Assembly (NCBI GenBank): GCA_000231825.2
Contig: JH720348.1
Location: 157,724-221,723, forward strand
Source of the DNA: Tetrahymena elliotti 4EA
Lineage: Eukaryota; Ciliophora; Oligohymenophorea; Hymenostomatida; Tetrahymenidae
Length of the DNA stretch: 64,000 bases
Reading direction: 5' to 3'
This document shows positions 35,465-48,753 of the stretch, one piece after another. The first letter of the stretch is position 1, and each line of letters begins with the position of its first letter. The notes under the pieces are model-generated. The model was not told where the DNA came from and made no database searches. It worked only from the letters and a program-made list of their open reading frames with translations. The position numbers were made by a program, and so were the translations under genes.

Positions 35465-37196
35465 TCAAAAATTTGTTTATTTCTAAATCAAACTCTTCAT
35501 TTTGAGGAGCTGGTTACTCGATTGTAGTATTTTAAGCTTTTGCATTTGATCAGTGGGTTTATCACTTTAATGAATTATTAATTAATTGGTTTATTTATAC
35601 ATCAAATAAAAGAGTAAAAAATTAATTAAGAAATAAATAAAAAAAGAAGGTAAAATTTAGATAAATATATTTTTTACTCAAAAAAAGAAACAAATATTCT
35701 CAAAATCCTAAGTTTAAGGCAATTAGATAGAGCAGAACATAAACTATAGGTACCTCTCCAACCTATCTCCTTGTAGCTATTTTACAGTTAAAGCAATTAA
35801 CTTAATTAATTATTTTGTGCTAAAATATTAAATAAATGAATAAGGTTTTTTTACTTCAGATCTAGTGTTAAAAAACGTAGATTTGGACAATTTGATAAAC
35901 CTTAGCCTAAATATAGAGCTCCTTCCTCTCCGATTTCATTAGAGCTATTAATTAGATAATTTTAAATTTAACTTCAATATTAATATAAAATTTTTGAAAG
36001 AATTCAGAATTTTATCAGCAATAATTAACTTGCTCAATATAAGTAAATCATTTTCAATAAAAATCTAAAAGAAAAGAGATAAATGTATTTATTTATTTAC
36101 ATGCAGAAATATTCATCATCAACTCTATTTGTGATTCAAATTCATTAATAATTTTTATAAAAACCATAAGTAAGATTTTAAATTAAAATAAAATAAAGAA
36201 GAAATAATTTTTTTTTTTTTAAATTAAGATGAGATATAAAGAAATTATTTTACGCAAACTAGAGAATCAAATCCTACAACTTAGGACATTTAGCTAAAGA
36301 AAGGCCTAAAGATTTAGCCCCTTCAGATTTTATGTTATTAGCTCTTTTTTCAAATTTAAAATAAATGAGAAATAGAAGAAATTGAAAAATGCAAAATAAA
36401 CTATTCAATCAAAAATAAAATTTAAAATATCAAATAATTTTATTATTTACTCTAAACATAAGGTCAATTCCTAGATATTAGAACAATTAGATATGGCTTA
36501 ACCTAATACTTTTGTACCCCAGTCACAAATCCAATTAACACTACAAATTTATTCAAATGATAAATTATTCAAAAATTATAAGAAAGAATAAAATAATTTT
36601 TTGAATTTAAAATAATATTTACCCAAGATAGAGTGTAAAAATTTATAGATTGCTACACTTTGAGATAGCATCACATAAATCTTATAATTCCTCACTATCT
36701 AACTCAAATTATCTTTTATAATAAAGTTAATTAACTCAAATAAAATAGTTTGAGTAAAATGAAATAAATATTCTATATCTTCATTGATTCCTTTCAAATT
36801 TTTGGTGTGAAAAATATTTATTTAAAGAGAGAGAAATGTTATCTTATTTAATACTGTATTCAAGAATAGTATTCAATACAATCTCTCTGTGACGAATATA
36901 ATTTGTTATATCATAAATATTAAAAAACCAACCAAATGGAATTATGTGATATTGAAAGAGAGCTTAAAAAAATAATTTTACTCAGGAACATTAAACAATT
37001 CACTATAATCATCATAGCTATTAATATAAAATAAATAAATATATAATGTTAAATATTTAAAAAGATAGAAATATTTAAATTTGTTTTAATAAATTGAGGA
37101 TATCTTTAATAATAATCTAATTAATCAATAAAAATAGTTTAAAATAAGTTACTCAAAATATTGCAGATTTAGTTCGAGATTAGTATGAGATTCCAT
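35465..37196 (-). CDS. LRR protein built of one-repeat exons
   Basis: Eight exons: 37153..37196, 36982..37017, 36623..36712, 36451..36540, 36254..36343, 35855..35944, 35678..35776, 35465..35564; 212 residues. Apart from the ends, every junction is phase 2, four exons are exactly 90 nt and one is 99 nt, and each encodes one ribonuclease-inhibitor-like leucine-rich repeat (pattern N-x-I-x-x-E-G-x-x-x-L-G-x-x-L-x-x-C-x-x-L-x-x-L-x-L-x-L). The clearest is SNEIGEEGALYLGQGLSNC. The N terminus is a short acidic/aromatic leader and the C terminus a short Lys/Gln-rich tail. There is no signal peptide or membrane span, so it is probably a cytosolic interaction scaffold. The 309-nt intron at 35945..36253 is the longest and could hide a degraded repeat exon. 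Confidence 0.8.
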
Positions 37197-38544
37197 AGTA
37201 GATTTTAAAAACTTCATTTATAATAGTATAATTAAATTTTTCACAAATTAATATATAAAATGATTAATTAAATACCAAATAGATCTTACTAAATTTAGTT
37301 TTTTAATGGATCATTTATTTTTAAGACTGTAGATTTATTTATATTTATTTTCAAACAATTACTTATTATTTAATTTAAATTTTTTCTACTCTTTCCAAAT
37401 ATTTAACAAAATTAAAACAGGAGCAGAATAATTTATTATGTTATTTTAATTAATTTTTTCTTTTTGTTTAAATTTTCATCCAAAGAATAAAATATTTATA
37501 CTAAAATAGTTCTTATTATTTTTAAACTTTCATTTGAATTTCAAATAAACGAGTTAAACACTTAAAAGTAATCAATAAACAGAGCGGGAATTAGCAGCAA
37601 CAATTTTTAATCAAATGTCAAAGACTTCAAAAAATGCATTAGCCTTTCAAATTAATTTAAAAGATATTTTAAGTTTTGATTATTAATCCACCTTTGTAAA
37701 TTCATTCCCAAATCAAATTTGTGATTTAAATTCATTTGGCCTTTTTTAATTTGATCTAGATTAAAATTATTTTTCTTGCAAAATTTTCTTAAAACTATGA
37801 TAAACAAATTAACTTAATATTTTATTAGCAAATTAAAGAAATAAAGAAGATAAATTAAAAAAAAATAAATTAGCTAATAAAATATTAACTTTAAAAACAT
37901 ACATTTAGATGAAATCGAATAGAATCTATTGATTTCTAATTGTCTTCTAAATTTGAATGATATTTCTTTTTAATTTAAACTTTAGAATATTTAGCAAATA
38001 ACTATTTTAAATTTACCTCTATTATTTTTGTAAAATAATTAACTGCAAAATGCTCATAAAATCATTTAAATAATTTTTTTATTTCTTTTATTTCAAATAT
38101 TTTTAAATAAAGTTTTTTAAATGAATATCAATTAGTTTTTGAAAATTTTTGTTTTTTTGAAAAATAAAATCAATATTTAAAAATATAAATAGGAAAATAA
38201 ATGAAATTCTAGTTATGAAATAATTAAATTATTTATTGTTAATAAAAATGTTTGTGCTTTCTAATATTCATAATAATATAGACAAGAAAATATATAGACC
38301 AAATTTTAGAAAGACATGCATGTATAATATTTTTAAACGCATTAGGAATAGATAGAGTAAGGGAGAAAATAATTAATTAATAAATTAGATGTCAATTATA
38401 TCAGATATTTTGGCTGAAAACGAAATTAGGTTGAATTAAAAGATTTTGAAATGTATATTAAATTATATTTAAATAAAAGAAAAAAGAGTTGAAGGATAAA
38501 AAGCAAGAAAATCTAAATTGAATTTATCATTCAGATAGATAGAC

Positions 38545-38587
<43 letters not shown>

Positions 38588-38835
38588 CAGACAATTGAAT
38601 CAAATGAAATTGATAACTTAATTAATATGAATAGATGGATAGATAGATATATAAAAATTGATCTACTGAAAAGCTTAATTCAATTAATCAGGAATGAAAT
38701 AAACAATTAACATCAATCAAAAATAATTAATTAATATTTCTTTTTCTCTCAAAACAAAAAGCAAAAAACGAAATAAATTCTTATAAATTTTTAACCAAGT
38801 ATATTAAGATAAACAAATAAACAAACAAACAAATA
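37197..38835. other. Intergenic with GATA microsatellite
   Basis: Divergent spacer between the LRR gene (minus) and the importin-like gene (plus). AT-rich; the only marked feature is the GATA array near 38534..38592. No coding exon was seen. Confidence 0.5.
38534..38592 (+). repeat. (GATA)n microsatellite
   Basis: About 14 GATA/GACA units, almost uninterrupted, 245 bp upstream of the importin-like start codon. Shorter related runs occur near 38632..38650. Confidence 0.9.
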
Positions 38836-41335
38836 ATGTAGGTAGAACAACCTGATGACTAGAAGACTATAGCATAATACAGAGAGGAGCATTCAAATAC
38901 TTTTCGAAATGAGTTAAGGAACAAGTTTATTTAAAAATCTCGTGAGAAGCACTTGAAGAGAAACAACAATAGCTATTAGAATAGCGATTTCAACAGTGCG
39001 ATCAACACTAATAATTAATACTCCTAAGTACCATAGTAGCAGTAGCAATAGCTTTTTTCAAATATTTTAAGTGCCCAAAACAATATGTTTTAAAATTCAT
39101 TCGATTCATCTAGACAAGCAAACTAAAATAATTCTAACCTATTTAATCAAGATTAAAGATCAAATTACATGAAAATGGGTTAAGATGTTATCATTGAAGA
39201 AGCAAACAGTGGGATGAATAGGCAGATTATTTAAAACTTAGATTTTTCACAATAGAATAGAAACAATTAGTATAATAATGAAATAAATAAGTTACATAAT
39301 GAAAGCTATTAATCTATTTAGTATCTCAACTTTTAAGGAAGTGTTTAGGCTTTGCTTAACAACAATGATGTGAATATGAAAATAGCCATCATGCAGCATA
39401 TCAATGACTTAATTGAAAATAATTTTTAAGAAATGATGGACTTCTCCTATATTTTGTAGAGTCACTGTTATTTATTAGACATCATAAAGCAATATATAGA
39501 GCATAATCAAAAGACATCAAATCTATAGATCAATCAAATGGAAACACAGCAATACAACTACAATAATAACAATAATTCTAAAAATTCCATGTAATTTTGT
39601 AAAGAAAGCGGTAGTGGTAGTAGTAATACTGCAAGTTTACATGAGTTAGAGCAAATAGATTCAAGTGGCGAAAACAGCAAAATAATGTGGGCTATTAATT
39701 TAATAAGCTTAATTGCATATACCAAACAAGAGAGTGTGAACATGCTAATCAAGAAGGGATTCGTTGACTTGTTTATGAATATTTTTACTGAATAAAACTA
39801 AAACATAAAAATTGCTGAAAAAATCATCTCATTTTTTGCAAATGTTATTTCTGTTGATGAAGTCATGAAAACATACATTTTAACTAACATTCCAATCAAG
39901 CTATTTTTATTTTTCTTTATAAACAACGAGTATCACCATCCATCTTTTTTAGACTTTCATTAAATTCTTTCTCTCTTCCTCAACAAATGCTACTTGTAAT
40001 CTGACTACATGAACCTAAATACAAATTTAGATAAACAAAACAGTAACGATATGAATAGCAAAAATGACAATAACTAATAAAACGAATAGGAAGGTCAAAT
40101 TTTCCAAACATTAACTTTTATTTTCAACTCTGTGACCAAAGATTTCCTTGAAGCTTTACAAAACTTTATCAACGAAACTTAAGTTTCAATAAATTTGTCT
40201 GAAATTTTGACTTACATTTGCTCAAATATCCTAAAAACATATCCTTTTGAAATGATAAAATAGCATCTAAACGAAATCAAACAATTAATTTAATTACAAA
40301 TTAAAAGCGGGATAAAACCACTTTAAATCCAATCAATTAAATTAATGATAAAAATCTTTCAGGTCCCTCGCATACTACAAGTAACTTTTTTGAATTATTT
40401 GCTTTAAATTAATTTCGTCATACAAATATTCCATCTTTTAGTCATAAATGACGAAATTGACAAAAACTCAAAACAAAAAAAATTAAATTAACTTCTAAGC
40501 ATTTTAATCAATTTAATTACTGCATCAGATTTATCCAAAAATAAGACTCCTAATCGGATTATTATTTATTAATCAAAACATAATTTTTAATTTACAGTTT
40601 TTTAATAAATAGAGATCCAACCTTTCATTCAAAATAAATAACAAATTTAAATGAATGCATCATTTATTCAGCTAATTTTTTATGAATTTTTTAAACAATT
40701 TTTGCTTTTCAAAAAATTTAATTTTTGAATTTTTTTAAATGATTTCCTTTTTAATTTTTCTAAAGGAATTTGATGATGACACTAAAAATTTTATGGTTCA
40801 TACATTAAGAGATGCTCTAAGTTCTGAGTTCAAATAAATAAGGATGAGTTCTATGAGTGCAATAATAAATCTTTTGAAAAATATTGAAGATGATAATCAA
40901 TACACTCACATCATATAATATCTATATCAAAACATATTTAATCTTTTTGAAAATGATAATTAATAAATTAAAACAATATGTTTAGAATTCTTTTAGAATC
41001 TAATCAACCATTGCGCTAATAGCTAAAATGTTTCTGTTGATTGGAAACTTAAAATGGGAGACCATATTTTAGTTAGTTTAATCTCTTAGCTCAGAAAATG
41101 CAATCCTTAGCCCTCTAACTTATATTTTATTTGCTAAATACTGAATTTGCTTTTACAAATAATCTAAACTTTAAGCAGCGATATTTTCAAATATAAATTT
41201 TAACTAAACTATTTGTAATAGAGTGGGTTATTAGAAGCTCTTTAAAATCTAGAGCAATAGAATACATCTTATGAAATTTAAAACAATTGCTACCTTATCA
41301 ATTTACAAATATAAAATTTTCAAAATCAAAAGTGA
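38836..41335 (+). CDS. Importin-alpha-like armadillo protein
   Basis: Exons 38836..40596 and 40766..41335 give 776 residues, ending at TGA. Residues about 15-47 look like an importin-beta-binding domain: basic, with FRNELRNKFIQKSREKHLK. A Gln/Asn-rich linker (50-150) leads to alpha-helical repeats of armadillo type to the C terminus (for example IMWAINLISLIAY, and RDALSSEFKQIRMSSMSAI after the splice). Importin alphas carry NLS cargo into nuclei together with importin beta, and ciliates use several to distinguish macro- from micronucleus; assigning that role here is inference. The length exceeds the usual 520 or so residues because of the linker and extra repeats. The intron donor is a weak GTTTTT, the only GT available; without splicing the frame would end at 40728 (630 residues). 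Confidence 0.68.
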
Positions 41336-42168
41336 TTAATGTTTAAATAGTATTGAATTAAAAATATAATCCTTGATTTGAAATAAACAAACAAACTAAT
41401 TATATAATTCTTTTAATGGTGACTAGATTATTAACAAATTTTTCCACTTTATAATTTTTAATTGAAGAAAAACAAATAGTTAATTAATTAATAAAATGAA
41501 TCTATAAATAATAAATAATTATTTGAATAATAATTTACTTTATATTATGTAAACACTTTTTAATTTTGACTTAACTTTCATATTCTCTATCTGAAATACT
41601 TTTTATGAATTTAAATTTATTGTTTTAAAGAACTAAATGGTCATGTAAATACATTTAAAATATTTATATAATTTACCACAAAATTAAAATACACCCCTTA
41701 GTTTCACATACAGTATTCACTCATTTAAAAACCCTCTAAGTTAGTTGAAATTTTTAGTCTTTTTAAAAAATAAAGATTCTAATAATAAAGGGTAATAATA
41801 TATGTAAAAATTGCATAGCATTCAGAGTCGATGGTATATATAAATGGCTAAGAGTGTCTTATTATTTTTCGTTATTTATTAAAATAAAAATAAGTTCTAA
41901 AAATTTAAAAATAGAATTTATTTTTTAATTAAATTTTGCTTAAAACTCAACAAAGCAGCAAAGTGAATAAATAAATAAACAAACAACTATTATTAGTTAA
42001 TTAATTTTTATTTTAAAATTTTAGTTTTATTTAATATCAATATGATAATTTAAAGTTTTATTATTTTCATTGTTATTTTAGAAAAATCATATCATATTTG
42101 TTATTGAGTTAATGTCGTTGATTATTCAAGATTCATTATTTTTATCTAACTTGTTAATTAATTGAAAT
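41336..42168. other. Intergenic between convergent genes
   Basis: 0.8 kb of AT-rich sequence between two 3' ends; presumably 3' UTRs and polyadenylation sites. Nothing else is recognisable. Confidence 0.5.
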
Positions 42169-45100
42169 TCAATCTGATCTATCAAATTTCTAGGTCTATT
42201 AAAATAAATGAGTAAATAATTAATTATTTATATTAGATTAAATATAAATTACTATTTCTTTCATGTGAGAACTACGTGTACTAAGATTACGAAGAATTGT
42301 TAGACAATCAGCAGATATTTCTGGTGTAATTTGTGCAAACACTTTTCTAACTCTAACAATAGATTCTATGAAATCATCTGCTCTGTCATAAATAAATGAA
42401 ATAAAGGAGTGATCAGAAGATTCACTAGCTAAAAATTTCCAGAAGAAAGCAGAATTTAATCCTATTTCCTTTATTTAAAATTTTTTGGATTAGGTAGGTT
42501 ATATATAATAAATAAATAAATATATATGAAATTTACTTTGGAGGCTTTATTTAAGCAAGTCTAAGAAATATTGATGAGTAATTCTGATCCATGAGGAGAT
42601 TATGAAATTAAATATTTCTTAAGAATGCTTTGCTCTTGATATAGAGTTTGGATCATTTCTATGCACTTAATATTTAAAATTTATGTAAATATTTACAAAA
42701 ATTAAGAATTTTAATCTTACTGAGAAGGCCTTGCATATGACTGGATATTAGTAAATAGATTCTTCAATAATATTGAGTAATAGTTCAACTATTCCAAAGT
42801 TAAGAAGCATCTTCATAGATTAATATTACTTTAAAAGATAAAAAATACTATCTAATCCAAAGGCAATATATTCTTCATCTAGGTTCTCTCTTTTTAAAAT
42901 AGTGACTAGCTATTCTAAATGATTTTCATTGATAAATAAAAGGGATTTAATTTCCTAAGCTAAGAAAGATATAATTTTAAGAGCAGTATAAGCTATTTTA
43001 TAATCAGTATGTTTTATGTTTACAAAAAGTTTTTCCATTAATTAATCGCCCTTTTTATCTAAAATAAATGTATTCATGTTTTCTCTTTCACAAACTCCAA
43101 CAAGCATCAATCCATAATTCGCAATATCTTAAATACTTTCACCTTCTATATAGCCATCAATGATCTATGTTAATACACTAGCCTCTACCAAATAATCCAC
43201 CATATTGCCTTATTAATTAATTTATATGAAATAAATAACTATTACAATAAATAATAAATTATTTTACCTTCCATTTTATCCCAAAGTTAATGAATAATTT
43301 CTAAAACTATCCTCTCTACTTTAGGCTCTTACTTAATTTATTTATTTGAAAATAGCTTCATTAATTTTTTGATAAAGCTCATTTCATCTCTAACTACACT
43401 ATGTTCTATGATATATTCATATATTTTTAATGTTTTTATAATTCTCTCTTTTGCATATCTATTTTCTTTCAAATTTTCTTCTTCCTCCAATTCCAAATTA
43501 TAAACTAAATCAGAGCCTCCATAAATATTTAGCAAATTAATATCTCTTTCCTATTTTATTATTCAAATAATTTACATAAGCAATTCATTTAAACGAAAAA
43601 AATTAAATTGATAAGTTTTATGATTCAAATTCAAATTAAACATTCACCAAATTTTTAAAAACACTCAAAATTAATTATGATGTGATTTGAAAAAACTTAA
43701 AATATAATTATATTAAGCTAATAAATATTTTAATTCATAAATTTAATCTTAAAATAAAAAATTCACTGCAAGTTGATATTCTTTTTTAAGTATAATACTA
43801 ATTAATAAATTATTAAATGGATATTTTTCATTTAAAATGCAAAAATAAGCTGAATATTCTTTTTAAAAAGGAGAGATATTTAAGAATGATAAATTGTATT
43901 TAAACACTATTCCAAAGTAAATTAATAATAAGTGCCATTTAGATATGAAAGTGAAAATATTTTTTAAAATAACTTCTGAATCCTTTCTTTTCTTTTAAAA
44001 CTAGACACTTTGTATTTGCTAAACTAAAAAACTAACAATTTTTGTTTAAAAGAAAGAAATTTTGTTTATTTTTAGATGAAAAAAACCTGAGAGATGCATT
44101 TATTGCAATAAAATTTAATATGAATTTGAGAATTATTTACATCGCCATTTTCAACAATTCTTTTCATTAAGGTTAAAGCATTGCTTTTTGTTGCAGGGTA
44201 TGGAGATTTAGTTCCAATTTATGCTATTCTTTCAATTATGTTTTCTTTAAAGATGAGACGATTAAAGGTATATTGAGGGATTAAGTAGCTTATACTTTAT
44301 TTAATAAAAAGATCAATGAGCAATTAATAAATAGAAAACTATGCTTACCAAAGCAGAGTGCCTGAAAGTACACTATTATTTTATTCAAACAATAAATTCA
44401 AAAGTTTCATTAGCTTTTAGTCTTCTTTGACTGTTTATTTGAAAGGTTCTATCTGAAGTAATATGCCAAATAAATGTAAATTTGAAGCAAGGAGTTCTTA
44501 ATTAGTTTCATCCAAGTTAATAATTAATAACTATTGCAAATCATTTTAGATCATCTATTTTTATACATGATTAACTAACTAATCAATAATTTTTATTAAT
44601 TATGAAAATAGTTTACTTGATTGACCAAAATTTTATCTTTTGCCATAAAATTTAAAACATTAAAAGAGAGAAGCTTTGGCCATTCTTTTTCATATTGTCT
44701 AAGATAACTAATAAGTAATTTCATAGCTTAAACATTTTAAAATTCTTCAGTCATTTATGGGCTCCATGGTAAGTTACAAGTATTCATAAACGAAAGTACT
44801 TTAAGCCCTGCCATATGCACATTATGATAATCATTTAAGTCTTCTTCTGGTCTAGGACCTCTAAGACATCTAACTGCAATATGGCCATTATTAATATATT
44901 CCATTTCTTTATCAGTAAGCTAAGATAAGTAATAAATCAATATAAAATATTAAATATTGTATGAAAGTTACTTTATTTAAATCAATTATATCTGCCATAA
45001 TTTATATAGCCTGCTCATACATATCGGAATTTTAGCTTTCTAAAGCATCTTTGAAAACTCTCATTTTCATTTCAGGAGATCTAGAAAATTCATCTTTTAA

Positions 45101-48100
45101 TTTCTCTGTATGACTCATCTTTTTTATAAAGGCTAAATTGAAAAAGATGGAATTTTTTATTAAAAAAGTTACTCTTTCTAAAAGTTAAAATTTAAATGTT
45201 GTGTTATCTGCATAGCTAACCCAATATTAAAACCATTCTTTAAGGGTTCTAATATATTTTATTTTCAAGAAAGGATTTGTATTAGCATTAAGTGGAGGAA
45301 CATTGTTCACATTAATATTCGGAGAGTTTACTTGATAAATCGATGGATTTGAAAGTAAAATTTAATTTTTAGATGTTCCAGCACCATTTTTATGAGAAGG
45401 TGTATTTTGATAAGACTTTGTATTAAGGCCAACTGGAGTAGTACTATTAATAGTCTATATAAATTAATATTCTTAAATAAAATCTTATAAAATAAAATTT
45501 AATTCTCTACATCTAATCTATAAGATAGGTTTCCTGTCCCATTATATTATTAAGTTGGTGTCCTCTAATATGGAGATTGCTCTCTACTTACGGTATTCTT
45601 CTTTGTATATAAATCTGGATCTTTACCATACCCTGTTGAGCTTTATGTTTTTAAAGGTATTTACTACATCCCTCCTTCTACTTAATTTTTCAAAGTGATA
45701 TTTCTTTTTCTCAGTTTTTTCAGCTTTTTTAGGCAATAAAAATAATTTTTTAAATTGGAAAAATAAATCAATAATTTAATTAAGCAAAATAAAAATATTT
45801 TCAATAAAGAAAATAAAGAAAGATAAAAGAAGTTAGATAAATCAATAAAAATAAATAAATAAATCAATAAAAATAAATAAATAAATAAATGAGTGTTTGG
45901 TTACATCTTCTTCTTGACTGGAGCATTTTAATCTCAAATGAGCAATTTCTTTTTCTTTTTCATTGATAACTGCTAAAAGTTATTTATTTTACTCAGAGTT
46001 TTAATAGTTTTCTTGTTTAATTTGCTAAACATTGTCTAAATTTAGGCTGCTTAGATTATCAATTTGACTCATTTATTCTTTGATTTTGTATTTGAGATCA
46101 TTATTTTATTGCTTAATTTTATTAATAAAATTAAATTTATTTTATGAGATATTTATTATCTTACCTCTAAAGCCAATGTTTTTTGCTTTATTTCGTTATC
46201 TTTTTCTTGAATTTATTTTTATAAATTTTCAATAGTAGCTTCCTATTAATATATCTTTTCTAGATTTTGTTTATAATCTTTCCCTTACTTATCATGTTCT
46301 TGCTAACTTTTTTATTCATAGAATTTAATTTCATCCTTCAACTGCTGAATCCTTTTATCTTAATCCAATATTTCTTACTTAGCAATAAGCTCCTAGCTTT
46401 CTTTCCTCAAAAGCAAGTCTCTTAAAAGCTATTTTATTTCATTAAATTTATCCAAAAAATAACTAAAAATTGAATTTACTTGACACAATTAAGTGATGTC
46501 TTTATTTTCATTTTGTTAAGCTTTTTAAAGGTTTTTTAACAGTTCATCCTTTTAAGTTGGATCCTGTAGGACTTCATCATAATAAGTCCTTACTGTTTCA
46601 TAAGCTTCATTAATTATTTTCATTTTCTATTGAGTGAGTTTTTCTTATTATTCTAATTCCTCATTCTTTTTAATAATAATCTACTCAAATTCATTATTTT
46701 TATACTTTTAATCTCTATTTCAAAATAAAATTTTTATTTTTATTAAATTACTTTCAAAAATAAATTATTTATTTATTTACACAAGCATTTTTCTTAAATC
46801 TTCTTTTGTTAAATCAGCAGGGATTTCTTTGTCAATTGCTTCTTTGTCATTTAAAACTTTCTAATTTGAATTCTTCAATATTGGCTTAAGGAAATCTTTT
46901 TATGTTTCACCTGCTCTTTCTGGATTTAAAATCATATCATACTCATCTGGTTCTTCATCATTTAAATTATTATCAGGTAATTATCTTTAATTTTTTTCAA
47001 GAATTTCATTTTTGAATTAAAGTCTTTCAATTTATTCATTTTTCTTTTACATCAATGACTTCATATCATCTATCAATTTAACTAAATCACTTAATTGTTA
47101 ACTATGATCTGTTGGTTGTTATTCATGATTTTGATTTAATTATTTTCTTAAAATTTATACTTCCCTATCTGCTAATCCCTTTTCTTCAAGTAACTGCTAA
47201 ACTGCATTCTCATATTGCTTATGCATCAATTTCATTTATTGTTCCAAATTATATTTTGTATCCTCAGTTTCTCTCAACTTAATCTCCCTTAAAACATCTG
47301 GTTTCTTTTCAGGGTCAATAATGATTTATTTTAAATGTTTTACCTATTTTATTATAACAAAAAATTATAAAAACTTAATTAATTTTGATAAGAAAATATG
47401 CTTTTATAGTTAGACGAAGTAACTTTTATTAACCATCAATCAATTAGCCAAATTTTATAAAATTAAAAGAATATAATGATTAATCTCATGGCTATAAATA
47501 ATTCAATAAATTTTCAAAGCAAATAACTAAATAATCAATCAATTAATTAATCAAACTAAAAAAGCAAATTCATTTTGATATTTTAATAGATATATAATAA
47601 ATACTTCTTTTTCTAAAGTTTCGTTTTTGTGTTTAAGCAATTCTGATATTTACTCTAAAGTTTCATTTTGAATTTCCAAGGATAAAATTCTCTTTTTGTA
47701 TTTAACTACTTCTTAAAAACTGACAGGTTAACCATTTTTATTAGCATCAATAGATGTTTTTGGATCAATAGTCTTTTTTTAACTTTAATCAATCGATTAA
47801 GAACCTCTTCTCCTTACCAAAATATTAGTTTGAGTATTATTTAAATTGCTTTAAGGATTTGTGCTACTTATTGTTTAATCTTTCCCTTATTATGCATTAT
47901 AAACAGATCTATTTTTTTTCCTAATAGGTGTTTTAAAATTATTTTTCTCCTTCATTTCATTTATCTATTAATTTGGATTCAAAAATAATCAATTAATGCT
48001 CAAAAAATTTAACGTCTAATTTAACCAAAAATGCTTAAAACGAATTTATAAATTACAATGTCATTAAGTTCATTTATTTAATTCTAATATTGCTCAATCG

Positions 48101-48386
48101 TTCCTTCTTTTTTATCAAGCTTGTTTTTTAAACTACAAAAAGATTTTATTTTAATTTATGCAAAAGCAAGCAATCTTTACTTATCTATTTTAGATTTCAA
48201 TTTATCTGATTTATATATTACTTCATCCTATTCATTATTTGTCTCCTAATCCTCTTTGTTTCTCTATTGTTAATTTCTAATTTCTTATGTTAATTACATT
48301 TACCCTTCTCTGCTACTTAAAGAACTCTATTAATTGTTCTTTTTAACAGTTGATTTTGGAGCACTTGGGCTTCTCTACCAATACAT
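42169..48386 (-). CDS. Large coiled-coil plus armadillo/HEAT-like protein
   Basis: Sixteen exons: 48181..48386, 48057..48132, 47605..47964, 46781..47343, 46165..46714, 45905..46111, 45511..45723, 44972..45454, 44617..44919, 44349..44554, 44141..44294, 43268..43550, 42721..43208, 42537..42665, 42253..42468, 42169..42195; 1,487 residues, all phases consistent. Residues about 60-655 are Gln/Glu/Lys-rich coiled coil (NEELEQQEKLTQQKMK, LKDEIKFYEQKSQQ). Residues 655-770 are a polar Ser/Thr/Asn linker. Residues 770-1480 are alpha-helical repeats of armadillo/HEAT type (ANYGLMLVGVCEREN, IAYTALKIISFLAQ). Such proteins usually organise cytoskeletal, ciliary or basal-body structures; this is inferred. 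The last intron (57 nt) is a multiple of three, so the C terminus has two possible forms. The end of exon 10 is duplicated at 53984..54065. Confidence 0.86.
44349..44430 (-). repeat. 82-nt exon module shared with 53984..54065
   Basis: The last 82 nt of exon 10 recur on the plus strand at 53984..54065 with one mismatch, in the same reading frame. The match stops exactly at the exon's GT donor and does not extend upstream. Confidence 0.9.
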
Positions 48387-48753
48387 ATTTTTTACAAGCT
48401 AATCTATATATTAATATTATGAGTATCTAATTTATTAATTTGTTAGCTATTTATCAAATGATATTTAATTGATAAATATAAGTATTTTTTATTGGCTTCA
48501 ATTAATTATAAATATAAACTTCATCACAAATTACGATAAACCAATAAATAAATGTATCAATCAATCATTCGAATAATAGTTATAAATCCTTCCTTTTATC
48601 TTTTGTAATTTGCTAATTATTATAATATAAATCACTTAAGATATCTGTTATCAACAAAATAATTAAAAAAATACTTTAATTTTAAAATTGAAAATCTTAT
48701 TAAAAAATCTCAAAAACCTTATCTTATTTTTTAATGCTTCTTAAATTTGTTTA
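48387..48753. other. Divergent promoter region
   Basis: 367 bp between the start codons of the coiled-coil/armadillo gene (minus) and the LRR-array gene (plus, if ATG 48754 is right). AT-rich; no specific site can be named. Confidence 0.45.

Noticed and set aside
36101..36124. A 24-nt micro-exon of the LRR gene
   Set aside because: Phase-compatible, but a direct splice from 36254 to 35944 gives a better LRR consensus; including it would also require a 28-nt intron.
38534..38592. Regular repeats resembling a CRISPR-like array
   Set aside because: Simple GATA microsatellite without spacers, in a eukaryotic context.
45118..47955. Two separate genes: a coiled-coil gene starting at 47955 and an armadillo gene starting at 45118
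   Set aside because: The frame runs unbroken through 45118 from the upstream exon, and two further upstream exons join the 47955 block in phase, so one gene explains all.
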